DNA from: Roseateles noduli
GTDB taxonomy: Bacteria > Pseudomonadota > Gammaproteobacteria > Burkholderiales > Burkholderiaceae_C
Length of the DNA stretch: 64,000 nucleotides
Reading direction: 5' to 3'
Assembly: GCA_002205125.1 (NCBI GenBank)
Contig: NIOE01000010.1
Span: 186,001 to 250,000, forward strand
The notes beneath the pieces were generated by a model. It was not told the origin of the DNA and did no database searches. It was given only the letters and a program-made list of their open reading frames with translations. Every line of letters begins with the position of its first letter. Position 1 is the stretch's first letter. The translations under genes were made by a program, and so were the position numbers. This document shows positions 39,920-48,230 of this stretch, one piece after another.

Positions 39920-40627
39920 GTGAGCGAACTGCAGGCCAGCGTCGTCCCCGTGGCATTGATCGTCGAGGACGAACCCAACATCCGCCGCTTCGTGCGCCTG
40001 GCCCTGGAGGGCGAAGGCTGGACCGTGCACGAGACCGGCACCCTGCGCCAGGGCCTGATCGATGCGGGAACACGGCGTCCTGACCTCGTCATCCTCGACC
40101 TGGGCCTGCCCGACGGCGACGGCCAGGACTTCCTGCGGGACCTGCGCGCGTGGTCCGCGGTGCCGGTGATCGTGCTGTCGGCGCGCGGCGCCGAGGACGA
40201 CAAGATCGCGGCGCTCGACCACGGCGCCGACGACTATCTGAGCAAGCCCTTCGGCGTCGGCGAACTGCTGGCGCGCGTGCGCGTCGCGCTGCGGCGCAGC
40301 CAGGCGCGGTCCAGCGAACAGCAGGACCCGGCGTTCCGCTTCGGCGACGTCGAGATCGACCTGGCCGCGCGCCGCGTGCGCCGCGCGGGCGAGGACGTGC
40401 ACCTGACGCCCATCGAGTACCGCCTGCTCAGCCACCTGATCGGCAACGCCGGCAAGGTGCTGACGCACCGGCAACTGCTCAAGGCGGTGTGGGGGCCGTC
40501 GCATGTGGAGCAGAACCACTACCTGCGCGTCTACATGGGCAACCTGCGCCAGAAGCTGGAGGCGGAGCCGGCCAGTCCGAAGCACCTGTTGACGGAGACC
40601 GGGGTGGGGTATCGGTTGATGCCGTAG
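39920..40627 (+). CDS. kdpE: KdpE, response regulator of the kdp operon
   Basis: 235 residues from GTG 39920. The receiver domain (ALIVEDEPNIRRFVRLAL; phospho-acceptor Asp about 60 in VILDLGLPDGDG; Lys in LSKPFG) is followed by an OmpR-type winged helix (LTPIEYRLLSHLIGNAGKVL, HYLRVYMGNLRQKLE). It activates kdpFABC when phosphorylated by KdpD. A longer upstream open frame exists, but it lies inside kdpD in another frame and is not used. Confidence 0.95.
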   Translation: MSELQASVVPVALIVEDEPNIRRFVRLALEGEGWTVHETGTLRQGLIDAGTRRPDLVILDLGLPDGDGQDFLRDLRAWSAVPVIVLSARGAEDDKIAALDHGADDYLSKPFGVGELLARVRVALRRSQARSSEQQDPAFRFGDVEIDLAARRVRRAGEDVHLTPIEYRLLSHLIGNAGKVLTHRQLLKAVWGPSHVEQNHYLRVYMGNLRQKLEAEPASPKHLLTETGVGYRLMP

Positions 40628-40700
40628 CATTGGCCGCACGCCCGCATCGGGGCGCTGGCCCGACCCTCCCGGTCGACACCGCTCAACAAGGAGACTCCTC

Positions 40701-40973
40701 ATGATCCAACAGGCCCAGGTTGAACTTGCCAAGACTTTCTTCGAGCAGTCGAAGAAGGCGTTCGAACAGAACTATGCGGCGTGGAGCACCGTGCTCGCGT
40801 CGCAGAAGGCGATCATGGAATCGATGCGCTCGGCGGGCACGCCCTTCGAGGTCGCCGCCGACGAGTTCCAGAAGCTGATCGACTTCCACGAACAGCAGTT
40901 CCGCGCCACCACCGACTTCATGACCAAGATGCAGGCGGACTACGCCAAGGTGGTCCAGAAGAAGACGAAGTGA
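40701..40973 (+). CDS. Small phasin-like helical protein
   Basis: 90 residues with an AAGGAG site. The sequence is two long amphipathic helices (QVELAKTFFEQSKKAFEQNY, then EFQKLIDFHEQQFRATTDFM), as in short phasins that coat polyhydroxyalkanoate granules. It is shorter than typical phasins, and no PHA genes are nearby, so the name is a best guess. It has its own gap of 73 bases after kdpE. Confidence 0.6.
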   Translation: MIQQAQVELAKTFFEQSKKAFEQNYAAWSTVLASQKAIMESMRSAGTPFEVAADEFQKLIDFHEQQFRATTDFMTKMQADYAKVVQKKTK

Positions 40974-41049
40974 GGCGCCGGGCCGCCTGACCGGGGAGGA
41001 ACCTCGGCGGGCGTCGCCCGACTACGGGATCCCTGCTGCCGGAGATCCC

Positions 41050-41949
41050 ATGCGCATTCCTTTCACCACGGTCGAGGCCGTCTGGCACCGTGTCGGCGAA
41101 CCGGTGGACGGTGTCGACGCCACCCGACGCGACCTGGCGCATCCGCTGCTGCCGGTCAAGGTCCGTTCCATCGAGGACGGGGCCGTCGCCCGGCGTGTGC
41201 AGGCCCAGTTCAGGGCCCGCGCGGAGCGCTGTGGCGACCACATCCAGAAAGGCCAGTGGAGCGGCCCGCGGGTGAAGCAGACCCCCACGACGCGGGTGAG
41301 CCCCCAGGTGGCACAAGCCAGCGCCGAGGCGATGCGGCTGGTACGCCTGGCACTCTACGACCGCCGTTTCGGAGCCTGCAAGTCCGACAACAAGAAGCGG
41401 GTCGGAGCGTCTCCCCCCCTGTTTCCGGACGAGGATCACGCCGAACTGGACTACCCAGGCACCGCGCCCATCCACTCCGCCGCGCGCTCGCTGAGCATCT
41501 GGAACGCTCGCACGCACAACTGCGACGGCCTGACCGCGGCGGCCCTGGACGTGCTCGCCCATCGCCATCCCCGTCTGCCCACCAGTTCGGTGGCACTGGG
41601 CGACAGGCATATCCTGGCGGTCATCGGCACCCTGACGCCGGCCATCGCGTCGCGACCGATGGCCGCCTGGCCGCCGCATCTCCAGGTCTGCGATCCCTGG
41701 GCCAGGCTGAGCTGCCGCGCGTGCGACTACCCGATGCAATTCAGGGAGAAGATGGCGCGGTGGGCGATCGAGGGGAAGCAGCTGCGCGACGCCGAAGACC
41801 GTTGGCATTCGCCCGTCGACCCGACGTGGCTGGCCATCGTCGATCAGGTGCCGGAAGTCTTCAAGAGGCGCCCGCATCTCAATGGGCAGTTCAGGGACGT
41901 TCCGATGCGGGCCGCGAGCCCCTCCCGCGATCGGGATACGCTCCGGTGA
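41050..41949 (+). CDS. Putative papain-fold cysteine protease or transferase, effector-like
   Basis: 299 residues with a GGAG ribosome site. There is no signal peptide or membrane helix. A Cys-His-Asp triad can be read in order: Cys158 in ARTHNCDGLTAAAL, His187 in LGDRHILAVIG, Asp215 in LQVCDPWARL. The spacing and the H-hydrophobic and DPW contexts fit papain-like or transglutaminase-like enzymes, including several type III effectors and polymorphic toxins. I cannot name the family. The N-terminal 100 residues are polar, as for a secretion segment. The next gene begins one base after its stop, but that gene is metabolic. Function is inference from the triad. Confidence 0.62.
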   Translation: MRIPFTTVEAVWHRVGEPVDGVDATRRDLAHPLLPVKVRSIEDGAVARRVQAQFRARAERCGDHIQKGQWSGPRVKQTPTTRVSPQVAQASAEAMRLVRLALYDRRFGACKSDNKKRVGASPPLFPDEDHAELDYPGTAPIHSAARSLSIWNARTHNCDGLTAAALDVLAHRHPRLPTSSVALGDRHILAVIGTLTPAIASRPMAAWPPHLQVCDPWARLSCRACDYPMQFREKMARWAIEGKQLRDAEDRWHSPVDPTWLAIVDQVPEVFKRRPHLNGQFRDVPMRAASPSRDRDTLR

Positions 41950-41950
41950 C

Positions 41951-42901
41951 ATGACATTCAATGACGCCCACGGACGAGTCTTCCAGCCGGGTCGGCTCAC
42001 GGTCGGCTTGATGACCCCCGTCGATGTGCGGCCCGACCGGATGGCTGACGTTCGCGAGGCGCTCGAACTGGCTGCGCTCGCGGACCGTCTCGGCTTTGCG
42101 GCGCTGTGGACGCGCGACGTCCCGTTGATGATCCCGCAGGGCAGCGACAACACGGCGAGCGCGCTGGACGATCCGTTCCTGTGGCTGGGCGCCCTGGCCG
42201 GCGCGACGCGCGACATCGCGGTCGGCGCGGCCGCCATCGTGCTGCCGCTGCGGCATCCTCTGCATGTGGCCAAGGCCGCGCTGTCGCTGGACCGTCTCAG
42301 CGGCGGGCGCTTCATCCTCGGCATGGGCTCGGGCGACCGGCCCGCGGAGTTCGCCGCCTTCGGGCAAGACCTGGACCATCGCGCGGAGGCCTTCCGCAAC
42401 CGCTGGGCCACCGTGCGCGCAGCCTTGTCGCCCGATGTCGACGAGCGCCTCGCGGTGACCGCCGCGACCGGCGGCTTCGAGGTGCTGCCCGCTCCGGCGC
42501 GGCGGATCCCGATGATCGTCGTGGGCTCGGCGCGGCAGTCGCTGCAATGGACCGCGACGCACGCCGACGCCTGGGCCACCTACCACCGCGAGGAAGCGCG
42601 GCAGGAAGGCCGCATCGAGCTGTGGCAGCGCGCGCTCGAACAGAAGGGCGTCGGCGCCAAGCCCTTCGTGCAGTCGGTGCAGCTGGAGTTGCTCGCCGAT
42701 CCGGACGCGGCGCCGGAGCCGCTCGAGCTCGGCCTGCGCACCGGCCGGCGCGCGCTCGTCGCCTATCTGCGGCGGTTGCGCGCGATGGGCGTGGCCCATG
42801 TGCTGTTCAACCTCGGTCATGTCGATCGAGGCCGCCCAGCACGTGAGGTGATCGAGGAACTCGGGAACGAGGTGCTGCCCGCGCTCGTGACCGGCGACTG
42901 A
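41951..42901 (+). CDS. Luciferase-like (LLM) class flavin-dependent oxidoreductase
   Basis: 316 residues from ATG 41951. The TIM-barrel F420/FMN luciferase-like family is shown by ALADRLGFAALWTRDVPL, the VGAAAIVLPLRHPLHVAKAA strand-helix and the SLDRLSGGRFILGMGSGDRP signature. It most resembles the BA3436-type subgroup. These enzymes use reduced flavin and oxygen to oxidise organic substrates, here unknown. The stop of the preceding gene is one base upstream, so the pair may be co-transcribed. Confidence 0.87.
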   Translation: MTFNDAHGRVFQPGRLTVGLMTPVDVRPDRMADVREALELAALADRLGFAALWTRDVPLMIPQGSDNTASALDDPFLWLGALAGATRDIAVGAAAIVLPLRHPLHVAKAALSLDRLSGGRFILGMGSGDRPAEFAAFGQDLDHRAEAFRNRWATVRAALSPDVDERLAVTAATGGFEVLPAPARRIPMIVVGSARQSLQWTATHADAWATYHREEARQEGRIELWQRALEQKGVGAKPFVQSVQLELLADPDAAPEPLELGLRTGRRALVAYLRRLRAMGVAHVLFNLGHVDRGRPAREVIEELGNEVLPALVTGD

Positions 42902-43358
42902 AGACGAAGAAGGGCGACCGGGCTCGCGTCCCTCATCCCGGTGTCGGATCGATGCATCAGCACCGCTCGCGCGGGTTGACGCGCTCGACCTCGCGTTGAA
43001 GAATCGCGCCCACGCCGGACGGCTCCGTCCGCGCGCGTTCCAACCTCTTCACTGTCTGGAGGTGCCCCATGAAGACCCGTACGTCCATCCTCTGCTGATT
43101 GCCGACGACTGCTTCCCTGCAGCATCGTGTCGGCGCCGTCTGCGCCGTCTGCGCCCGCGAAGGCTGCGGCACCGGTTCCTGACGCCCCGAGACCTGCCAT
43201 GAGGCCGGTGGCGCACGACACCTCCCGCGACTTCCCCCAAGCGACTCCGCCCGGTCCCTCCGACCGGCGGCGACTCGACCGCGCCTGCGACACGTCCGTC
43301 GGTTCCCTGACTCCACCAGGACCCGCCCGCGCCAACAACGCGGCGGGTGACGGATCCC
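42902..43358. other. Untranslated region before the RNA repair operon, with a micro-ORF
   Basis: About 450 bases without a credible full-length gene. At 43069-43098 a strong GGAGGTG site is followed by ATG and only eight further codons (MKTRTSILC) before a stop, which is either a leader peptide or a gene start truncated by mutation. No sigma-54 promoter (GG-N10-GC with flanking TGGCAC/TTGC) was found, so control by an RtcR-type activator is not indicated. No terminator after the LLM gene is obvious. Confidence 0.45.
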
Positions 43359-44294
43359 ATGTTTTTGCAATCCCTGCCGCTGCTGCGCTATCCGCGCACG
43401 GCGCACCTCGCGGGCAGCCGCCTGCAGGCGGGCGACTCCGCCCATGACCAGATGCCGCTCGCACAGTTGGCCGGCTGCCACGTCGTCATCGAGGAAAAGC
43501 TCGACGGCGCCAATGCCGGCATCTCCTTCAGCGACGGCGGCGACCTGCTGCTGCAGTCGCGCGGCCACTACCTGATCGGCGGCTTCGGCGAGCGCCAGTT
43601 CAACCCGATGAAGATCTGGGCGCTGGCGCACGAGCACCGGCTGATCGAGCGCCTGGAGGACCGCTACGTCCTCTACGGCGAGTGGGCCTATGCCAAGCAC
43701 AGCGTCTGGTACGACCGGCTGCCGCATTACTTCAACGAGTTCGACATCTACGACCGCGCCACCTCGCGCTTCCTGTCGACGCCGCGCCGGCAGGCGCTGC
43801 TCGCGGGATCGCCGGTGCTGTCGGTCCCCGTGCTGTACGCGGGGACCATGCCGACCGACCCGAAGCTGCTGTGGGCGCTGGTGGTGCGCTCGCTGGCGAA
43901 GTCGCCCGACTGGCGCAGCGCCTTCGAGGCCGCGACGCAGCGCGAATCGCTGCCGCTGGACCTGTGCTGGAAGCAGACCGACAAGGCCGACCAGTCCGAA
44001 GGCCTCTACCTGAAGGTCGAGGACGAGGACCAGGTGCTCGGCCGCTTCAAGCTGGTGAGGCCGTCCTTCACGCAGACCATCCTCGACAGCGAGTCGCACC
44101 ACGCCCGGCGACCCATCCTGCCGAATGCGCTGGCGCCGGGCGCGGACCTCTTCGCCGAGCGGCCCACGGTGACGTGGCACGACCTCGGGCTGGAGACGAT
44201 CACGTCGCTGGCGGCGTTGAAGGCGTTGAAGGCGTTGAAGGCGACGGCGGCGTCGAGCGACCGGCGCGAACACCGTGAACACCGATGTCCCTGA
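43359..44294 (+). CDS. ATP-dependent RNA ligase family protein
   Basis: 311 residues from ATG 43359 (a GTG at 43347 would add four residues). It joins RNA ends via a covalent Lys-AMP. Nucleotidyltransferase motifs are in order: I, EEKLDGANAGISF (Lys47); III, YVLYGEWAYAKHSV with FNEFDIYD; IV, EGLYLKVEDE; V, LGRFKLVRPSF. This matches the Rnl2-like/bacterial RNA ligase domain. The C-terminal tail contains an ALKALKALKA run from a 9-bp tandem repeat. The next gene, 20 bases away, encodes the matching end-healing enzyme, so the pair should mend broken RNA such as cleaved tRNA. Confidence 0.9.
   Translation: MFLQSLPLLRYPRTAHLAGSRLQAGDSAHDQMPLAQLAGCHVVIEEKLDGANAGISFSDGGDLLLQSRGHYLIGGFGERQFNPMKIWALAHEHRLIERLEDRYVLYGEWAYAKHSVWYDRLPHYFNEFDIYDRATSRFLSTPRRQALLAGSPVLSVPVLYAGTMPTDPKLLWALVVRSLAKSPDWRSAFEAATQRESLPLDLCWKQTDKADQSEGLYLKVEDEDQVLGRFKLVRPSFTQTILDSESHHARRPILPNALAPGADLFAERPTVTWHDLGLETITSLAALKALKALKATAASSDRREHREHRCP
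44214..44240 (+). repeat. 9-bp tandem repeat in the 3' end of the RNA ligase gene
   Basis: Three exact copies of GCGTTGAAG, in frame, encode Ala-Leu-Lys repeats in the C-terminal tail of the ligase. A helical basic tail of variable length is implied; its function is unknown. Confidence 0.85.
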
Positions 44295-44314
44295 ACCGGG
44301 CGGAGGAGAGAACC

Positions 44315-45463
44315 ATGAACATGCAATGGAAAGACATCCAGGCACTGGTGCCTGAAGACGGCCGGTCCGCGGATTTCGCGGCCTGCCTGGCCGCGTTCCC
44401 GGTGCTGGAACTCGCGAAGACGACGCCGCAGGATCCTCGTTATCACGCCGAGGGCGACGTCTGGACGCACACCATGATGGTGATCGAGGAGCTGCTCGCC
44501 TTGCCCGACTATCGGGCGGCGAGCCGCGCCGATCGGGAGGTGCTGTTCCTGGCCGCGTTGCTGCACGACGTGTCCAAGCACGCGACGACCGTGATCGATC
44601 CGGTGACGGGCGCGATCGGCCAGCCGGGCCATTCCCGCATGGGCGCGATCGACGCGCGCGTGCTGCTGTGGGATGCCGGCATGCCCTTCGAGCAGCGCGA
44701 AGCGGTCTGCCGGCTGATCGCCGTGCACCAGGTGCCGTTTTTCGCGCTGGCCGATTCGAAGCGCGGCCTGTCGCCCGAGTTCATCGTGCGCGAGCTGTCG
44801 TGCCGGCTGAGCCTGCCGCTGCTCGCGGCGCTGGCCGAGGCCGACATGCGCGGCCGCGTCTGCGAGGACCGCGACAGGGTGCTCGATCACATCGAGCTGT
44901 TCCGGGAACTGGCGCGCGAGGAGGGCTGCTACGGACAGCCGCGCGCCTTCGCGGATGCACACACGCGGGTCAGCTACTTCCGCGGCGCGGACGTTCATCC
45001 CGATTACGCGCTGTTCCAGGAACCCGGCGCACGCGTGACGGTGATGTGCGGGCTGCCCGCGTCCGGCAAGGACACCTGGGTGGCGGCACATCGACGCGGT
45101 CTGCCGGTCGTGTCCTTCGACGACGCGCGCGCGGAACTCGGCCTGAAACACGGGCAGAACGAGGGCAAGGTCGCGCATGCGGCGGTGGACAAGGCGAAGG
45201 CGCTGCTGCGCGAGCGCGCGCCGTTCGTGTGGAACGCGACCCATCTGAGCCAGCAGATGCGGGACAAGACGCTGGACCTGCTCTTCGCGTACGGCGCGCA
45301 GGTGGAGATCGTCTATCTCGAACGCCCGCGTGCGGAGCTGCTGCGACGCAACGATCGGCGGGACACTTCGCTGTCCAACGGCGCGCTGCAGGGGATGCTG
45401 CGCAAGTGGGAGCTGCCGGTGCCCACCGAGGCGCACGCCGTGCGCTACTGCCCGGTGGACTGA
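44315..45463 (+). CDS. HD-domain phosphatase fused to polynucleotide kinase (RNA end-healing, HD-Pnk type)
   Basis: 382 residues from ATG 44315, chosen for the strong GGAGGAGAG site. The N-terminal HD phosphohydrolase has His52 (VWTHTMMV), His84-Asp85 (LLHDVSKHA), His106 and Asp177 (ALAEADMRG) as metal ligands. The C-terminal P-loop kinase has Walker A GLPASGKD (246-253), the catalytic Asp in VSFDDAR (269-270) and the WNATHLSQQMR lid region. HD-Pnk enzymes of this layout are known to remove 2',3'-cyclic or 3' phosphate and phosphorylate 5'-OH ends, making breaks ready for ligation. It is coupled to the RNA ligase gene. The 3' end overlaps the convergent amidotransferase gene by 19 bases. Confidence 0.9.
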   Translation: MNMQWKDIQALVPEDGRSADFAACLAAFPVLELAKTTPQDPRYHAEGDVWTHTMMVIEELLALPDYRAASRADREVLFLAALLHDVSKHATTVIDPVTGAIGQPGHSRMGAIDARVLLWDAGMPFEQREAVCRLIAVHQVPFFALADSKRGLSPEFIVRELSCRLSLPLLAALAEADMRGRVCEDRDRVLDHIELFRELAREEGCYGQPRAFADAHTRVSYFRGADVHPDYALFQEPGARVTVMCGLPASGKDTWVAAHRRGLPVVSFDDARAELGLKHGQNEGKVAHAAVDKAKALLRERAPFVWNATHLSQQMRDKTLDLLFAYGAQVEIVYLERPRAELLRRNDRRDTSLSNGALQGMLRKWELPVPTEAHAVRYCPVD

Positions 45464-46176
45464 GACCCAGCCGTCATCCAGCGGTCGACGACGTCGCCCA
45501 GCGCCTGACGCAATCCCGCGCCATGCGTGGCGGCGTCGCGTCGCAGATCCTCCAGCGGCACGCGGGCTTGCGCGAGCTCGCCTGCGTGGCCGATCAGCCA
45601 CTGCTCCAGACGCGCGGGATCGCTCTCCAGATGGAACTGCAACGCGAGCGCAAAGTCCTTGACCGCGAAAGCCTGGTTGGGGCAGAGCGGCGTGGTCGCC
45701 AGGCTCGTGGCGCCGTCGGGGATCTCGAACTGGTCGCCGTGCCAGTGCAGCACCGGCTGCCCGCCGGCGAGCGGCGCGAGCGCGGAGTCGCGACCCGCAT
45801 CGGTGAGCATCAGCGGCGCGAAGCCGATCTCCTTGCGGCCGTGCGCCATCGGCCGCACGTCGGCGCCTAGCGCCCGCGCCATCAGCTGCGCGCCGAGGCA
45901 GATGCCCAGCAGCGGTCGCCGCGACGCGATGCGACGGCGAATGAGCGCGATCTCGTCGTTCAGATACGGATAGAGCGCGTCGTCGTACGCGCCGATGGGG
46001 CCGCCGAGCACGACCAGCAGATCGACCGCGTCGAGGTCCACCTCGCGCAGGTCGTCGACGCCGGCGTCCAGCGTCACGAAGCGCTCGAAGCCTCGCGCCG
46101 CCAGGACGGGCCGCAGCAGCCCGAGGTCTTCGAAAGCCAGGTGGCGGACGGCGAGGACGGTCTTGGGCGTGGACAT
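45445..46176 (-). CDS. Class I glutamine amidotransferase-like protein (GMP-synthase type)
   Basis: 243 residues. The nucleophile elbow is GICLGAQLMARALGA (Cys), and the His/Glu pair lies in LQFHLESD, so the triad is complete. LVVLGGPIGAYDD provides the oxyanion loop. Stand-alone members hydrolyse gamma-glutamyl bonds or pass ammonia to partners, but no synthetase domain is present. Convergent with the HD-Pnk gene, with a 19-base overlap of their ends. A second protein of the same fold is at 47502-48230. Confidence 0.87.
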   Translation of the reverse strand: MSTPKTVLAVRHLAFEDLGLLRPVLAARGFERFVTLDAGVDDLREVDLDAVDLLVVLGGPIGAYDDALYPYLNDEIALIRRRIASRRPLLGICLGAQLMARALGADVRPMAHGRKEIGFAPLMLTDAGRDSALAPLAGGQPVLHWHGDQFEIPDGATSLATTPLCPNQAFAVKDFALALQFHLESDPARLEQWLIGHAGELAQARVPLEDLRRDAATHGAGLRQALGDVVDRWMTAGSQSTGQ

Positions 46177-46308
46177 CGACGGAGCGCGGCGGACGCGAGA
46201 GCGGGTGGGGATGCGCGCAGTATCCGCGCCCGCCGCGCCTGTCGCCGTTCAGGTCATCGCCGATCGTCCAGGCGACGCATCCATTCGTCCAGTCCGATCA
46301 GGAGGTGA

Positions 46309-46818
46309 TCAGGCCGGATGAGGCGACCGTCCTGCCGCGGGGCCCTTGCGGATGCGCCAGGCCTGCACCGCCATGAGGATCAGGAAGAGCAGCAGCATGA
46401 CGCTGATGGCCTTCTGCAGCGCCGGGTCGTCGGGACCGGTGAACAGCGGGGCGCCGACGGGCACGCGGGTGAAGGTCTCGTTGAGGCCGGGGATCATGTG
46501 GCAGAACAGCGTGAAGGTGTAACCCAGCGTCGTCGCGTACGGCGACAGGCCGCCGAGGAAGCGCGTGCGATGCGCCGCGATCGCGACGGCCAGCGTGACC
46601 AGCGTGACGATCGCCAGCACGTGCGCGATGTTGAAGCCGCCGTGGCGGAAGATGCCGAAGGCCGTGAGGCAGGTGACGACGGTGCACCAGACGTAGACGC
46701 GGCCGAAGGTCGACTGCCCGTCGATGCGGCCGTGGCGGAAGATCAAGGCGTAGCCGGCCACCAGGGCGACCAGCGCGAAGGCCGTGTGGACGGCGCCGAG
46801 GAGGGTCAGACCGAACAT
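46309..46818 (-). CDS. Four-helix membrane protein (DUF2306-like)
   Basis: 169 residues from ATG 46818. About four to five membrane helices are visible: LLGAVHTAFALVALVAGYALI, VYVWCTVVTCLTAFGIF, IAHVLAIVTLVTLAVAIAA and the C-terminal ISVMLLLFLILMAVQAW. The layout (IFRHGRIDGQ loop, HVLAIVTLVT) resembles the DUF2306 family of unknown function. No enzyme motif is seen. Confidence 0.7.
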   Translation of the reverse strand: MFGLTLLGAVHTAFALVALVAGYALIFRHGRIDGQSTFGRVYVWCTVVTCLTAFGIFRHGGFNIAHVLAIVTLVTLAVAIAAHRTRFLGGLSPYATTLGYTFTLFCHMIPGLNETFTRVPVGAPLFTGPDDPALQKAISVMLLLFLILMAVQAWRIRKGPAAGRSPHPA

Positions 46819-46956
46819 GCGTGCTCCCTGCTGAGCCGCGTCGCCGCGGCGTGGCGAAGCGCGGCGCGCTCCTGAGAACACCATAGGGGGTGGGGCGGGG
46901 AGCGCGCATCGGTCGGATGGGGGAGGATCGGGGCGGGGAATTCCCGGATGCCCGTT

Positions 46957-47355
46957 TTACTCCTCGCTTGCACCGTCCGCTTCGGCGGGACGGTATTGAC
47001 GGGCGTGGAGCTTGGGGGCGCCTCCCGCTTCGCGCCGGATCGCCCCTTGGCGTTTCAGCCCGTGCGGTTCGGCGGCGAGGCGCGCGGTGCGCGGCGTGAC
47101 GGTCGCGTAGACGCCGGACTCGCGTTGAAGTTTGCCGTTGCCGGTGGGCAAGGCGGCGAGTCCTCGCGGGAGGTCGCCGCGCTGTTCCAGTGCCTGCTGG
47201 GCACGGGGGTCGAGGTGCTTGAATTCCCACGGGTCGGCGTAGTCGCCGGCCGCGTCTGCATGATTCGCGCCGCCCGATTCAGGATGTGAGGAGGCAGACG
47301 ACGAGAACGCGTCGATGCTGGCGTAGTCGCTGGACACTTGGTTGGAGGTTTTCAT
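46957..47355 (-). CDS. Small Ser-rich hypothetical protein, no signal peptide
   Basis: 132 residues from ATG 47355. The N-terminal 40 residues are Ser/Ala/Asp-rich and non-hydrophobic (MKTSNQVSSDYASIDAFSSS), and the rest is polar with one short possible helix (DPRAQQALEQRGDLPRGL). No domain is recognised. The profile is like a type III-secreted small protein, but nothing in the context proves it. The weak ribosome site (AGAG) and the polar composition leave room for it being a non-functional frame. Confidence 0.45.
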   Translation of the reverse strand: MKTSNQVSSDYASIDAFSSSASSHPESGGANHADAAGDYADPWEFKHLDPRAQQALEQRGDLPRGLAALPTGNGKLQRESGVYATVTPRTARLAAEPHGLKRQGAIRREAGGAPKLHARQYRPAEADGASEE

Positions 47356-47501
47356 TGACGATCTCTGGCAGTTGAATGACACGTGTGCGCCATTCGCGTG
47401 CGGAGGCGCAACGTGTCAGTGGACAGCCGCCAGAAAAGATTCGATAGACGATCCACATTGACCGCAAGCCGGATTGAAGAGACCGTCAGTCGCACCCTGG
47501 T

Positions 47502-48230
47502 TCAGGCGGCGCGCGCACCGCCGAACACGGGCGGGCGGTCGAGTTGACCGATCCAATGCCGGTAGACGCTCGCTGCCGCGCTGCGCAGGCGCGCGAGGCG
47601 CTCGGGCAGGGCGGACAGGATCTCGGACTCGCTCTGCACGGTGACGCCGCGGCCGCGTCGCAATTCCTCGCGACCGTGGGCGCACCAGTCGCGCAGGCCC
47701 TGCTCGGTCACTTCGAGGTGGCTCTGGAGCCCGATGTGCGGTCCGAGCGAGAAGCCCTTGTTCAGGCAGTTCGAGCCGAACAGCGTCCGTGTCGCGCCGG
47801 CCGGGATCTGGAAGCTGTCGTAATGCCAGTTGAAGCTGAGCAGCCGGTCCTCGCCGCCGAAGAGGCCGCGCGCCGCCGGAGTGATCCACAGTTCGCGCCA
47901 GCCGATGTCGGGCCGCGGATTGCGGGCCACGCCGGCGCCCATCGCGCGCGCCAGTTGCTGCGCGCCGAAGCAGTGCCCCAGCACCGGGCGGCTTTGCCGC
48001 AGTGCGTCGATCAGCAGCGCCTGCTCGGCGCGGATCCAGGGCGTGCCGTCGTTGACGCTGTGGTCGCTGCCCAGCAGCACCAGGCCGCTGAACGCGCCGA
48101 CGGTGCGCGGCAGCGTGTCGCCCAGGTCGGGGCGCAACAGATGCACCGGCACGTCGTGCGCGCGCAGGCAGTGGAGAAGGAAACCCGGACCCTGTGCGGG
48201 TTCATGCTGAAGGATCAACACCGGTCTCAT
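47502..48230 (-). CDS. Class I glutamine amidotransferase-like protein
   Basis: 242 residues. The triad is visible as Cys in GHCFGAQQLARAMGA and His/Glu in LQSHLEVTE, with the oxyanion-type loop LVLLGSDHSVND (the usual GG is replaced by GS). It has the same fold as the protein at 45445-46176, but the two are only distantly similar. Probably a cytoplasmic gamma-glutamyl hydrolase or transferase of unknown substrate. Confidence 0.85.
   Translation of the reverse strand: MRPVLILQHEPAQGPGFLLHCLRAHDVPVHLLRPDLGDTLPRTVGAFSGLVLLGSDHSVNDGTPWIRAEQALLIDALRQSRPVLGHCFGAQQLARAMGAGVARNPRPDIGWRELWITPAARGLFGGEDRLLSFNWHYDSFQIPAGATRTLFGSNCLNKGFSLGPHIGLQSHLEVTEQGLRDWCAHGREELRRGRGVTVQSESEILSALPERLARLRSAAASVYRHWIGQLDRPPVFGGARAA

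Noticed and set aside
42902-43358. Sigma-54 promoter for the RNA repair operon
   Set aside because: A GGCACCGGTTCCTG stretch looked promising, but the GC element at -12 is missing.
47416-47443. Hrp-box-like sequence upstream of the small Ser-rich gene (CGAATC-N15-CCACTGA on the minus strand)
   Set aside because: The second element fits but only 4 of 6 bases of the first do; likely chance in this much sequence.
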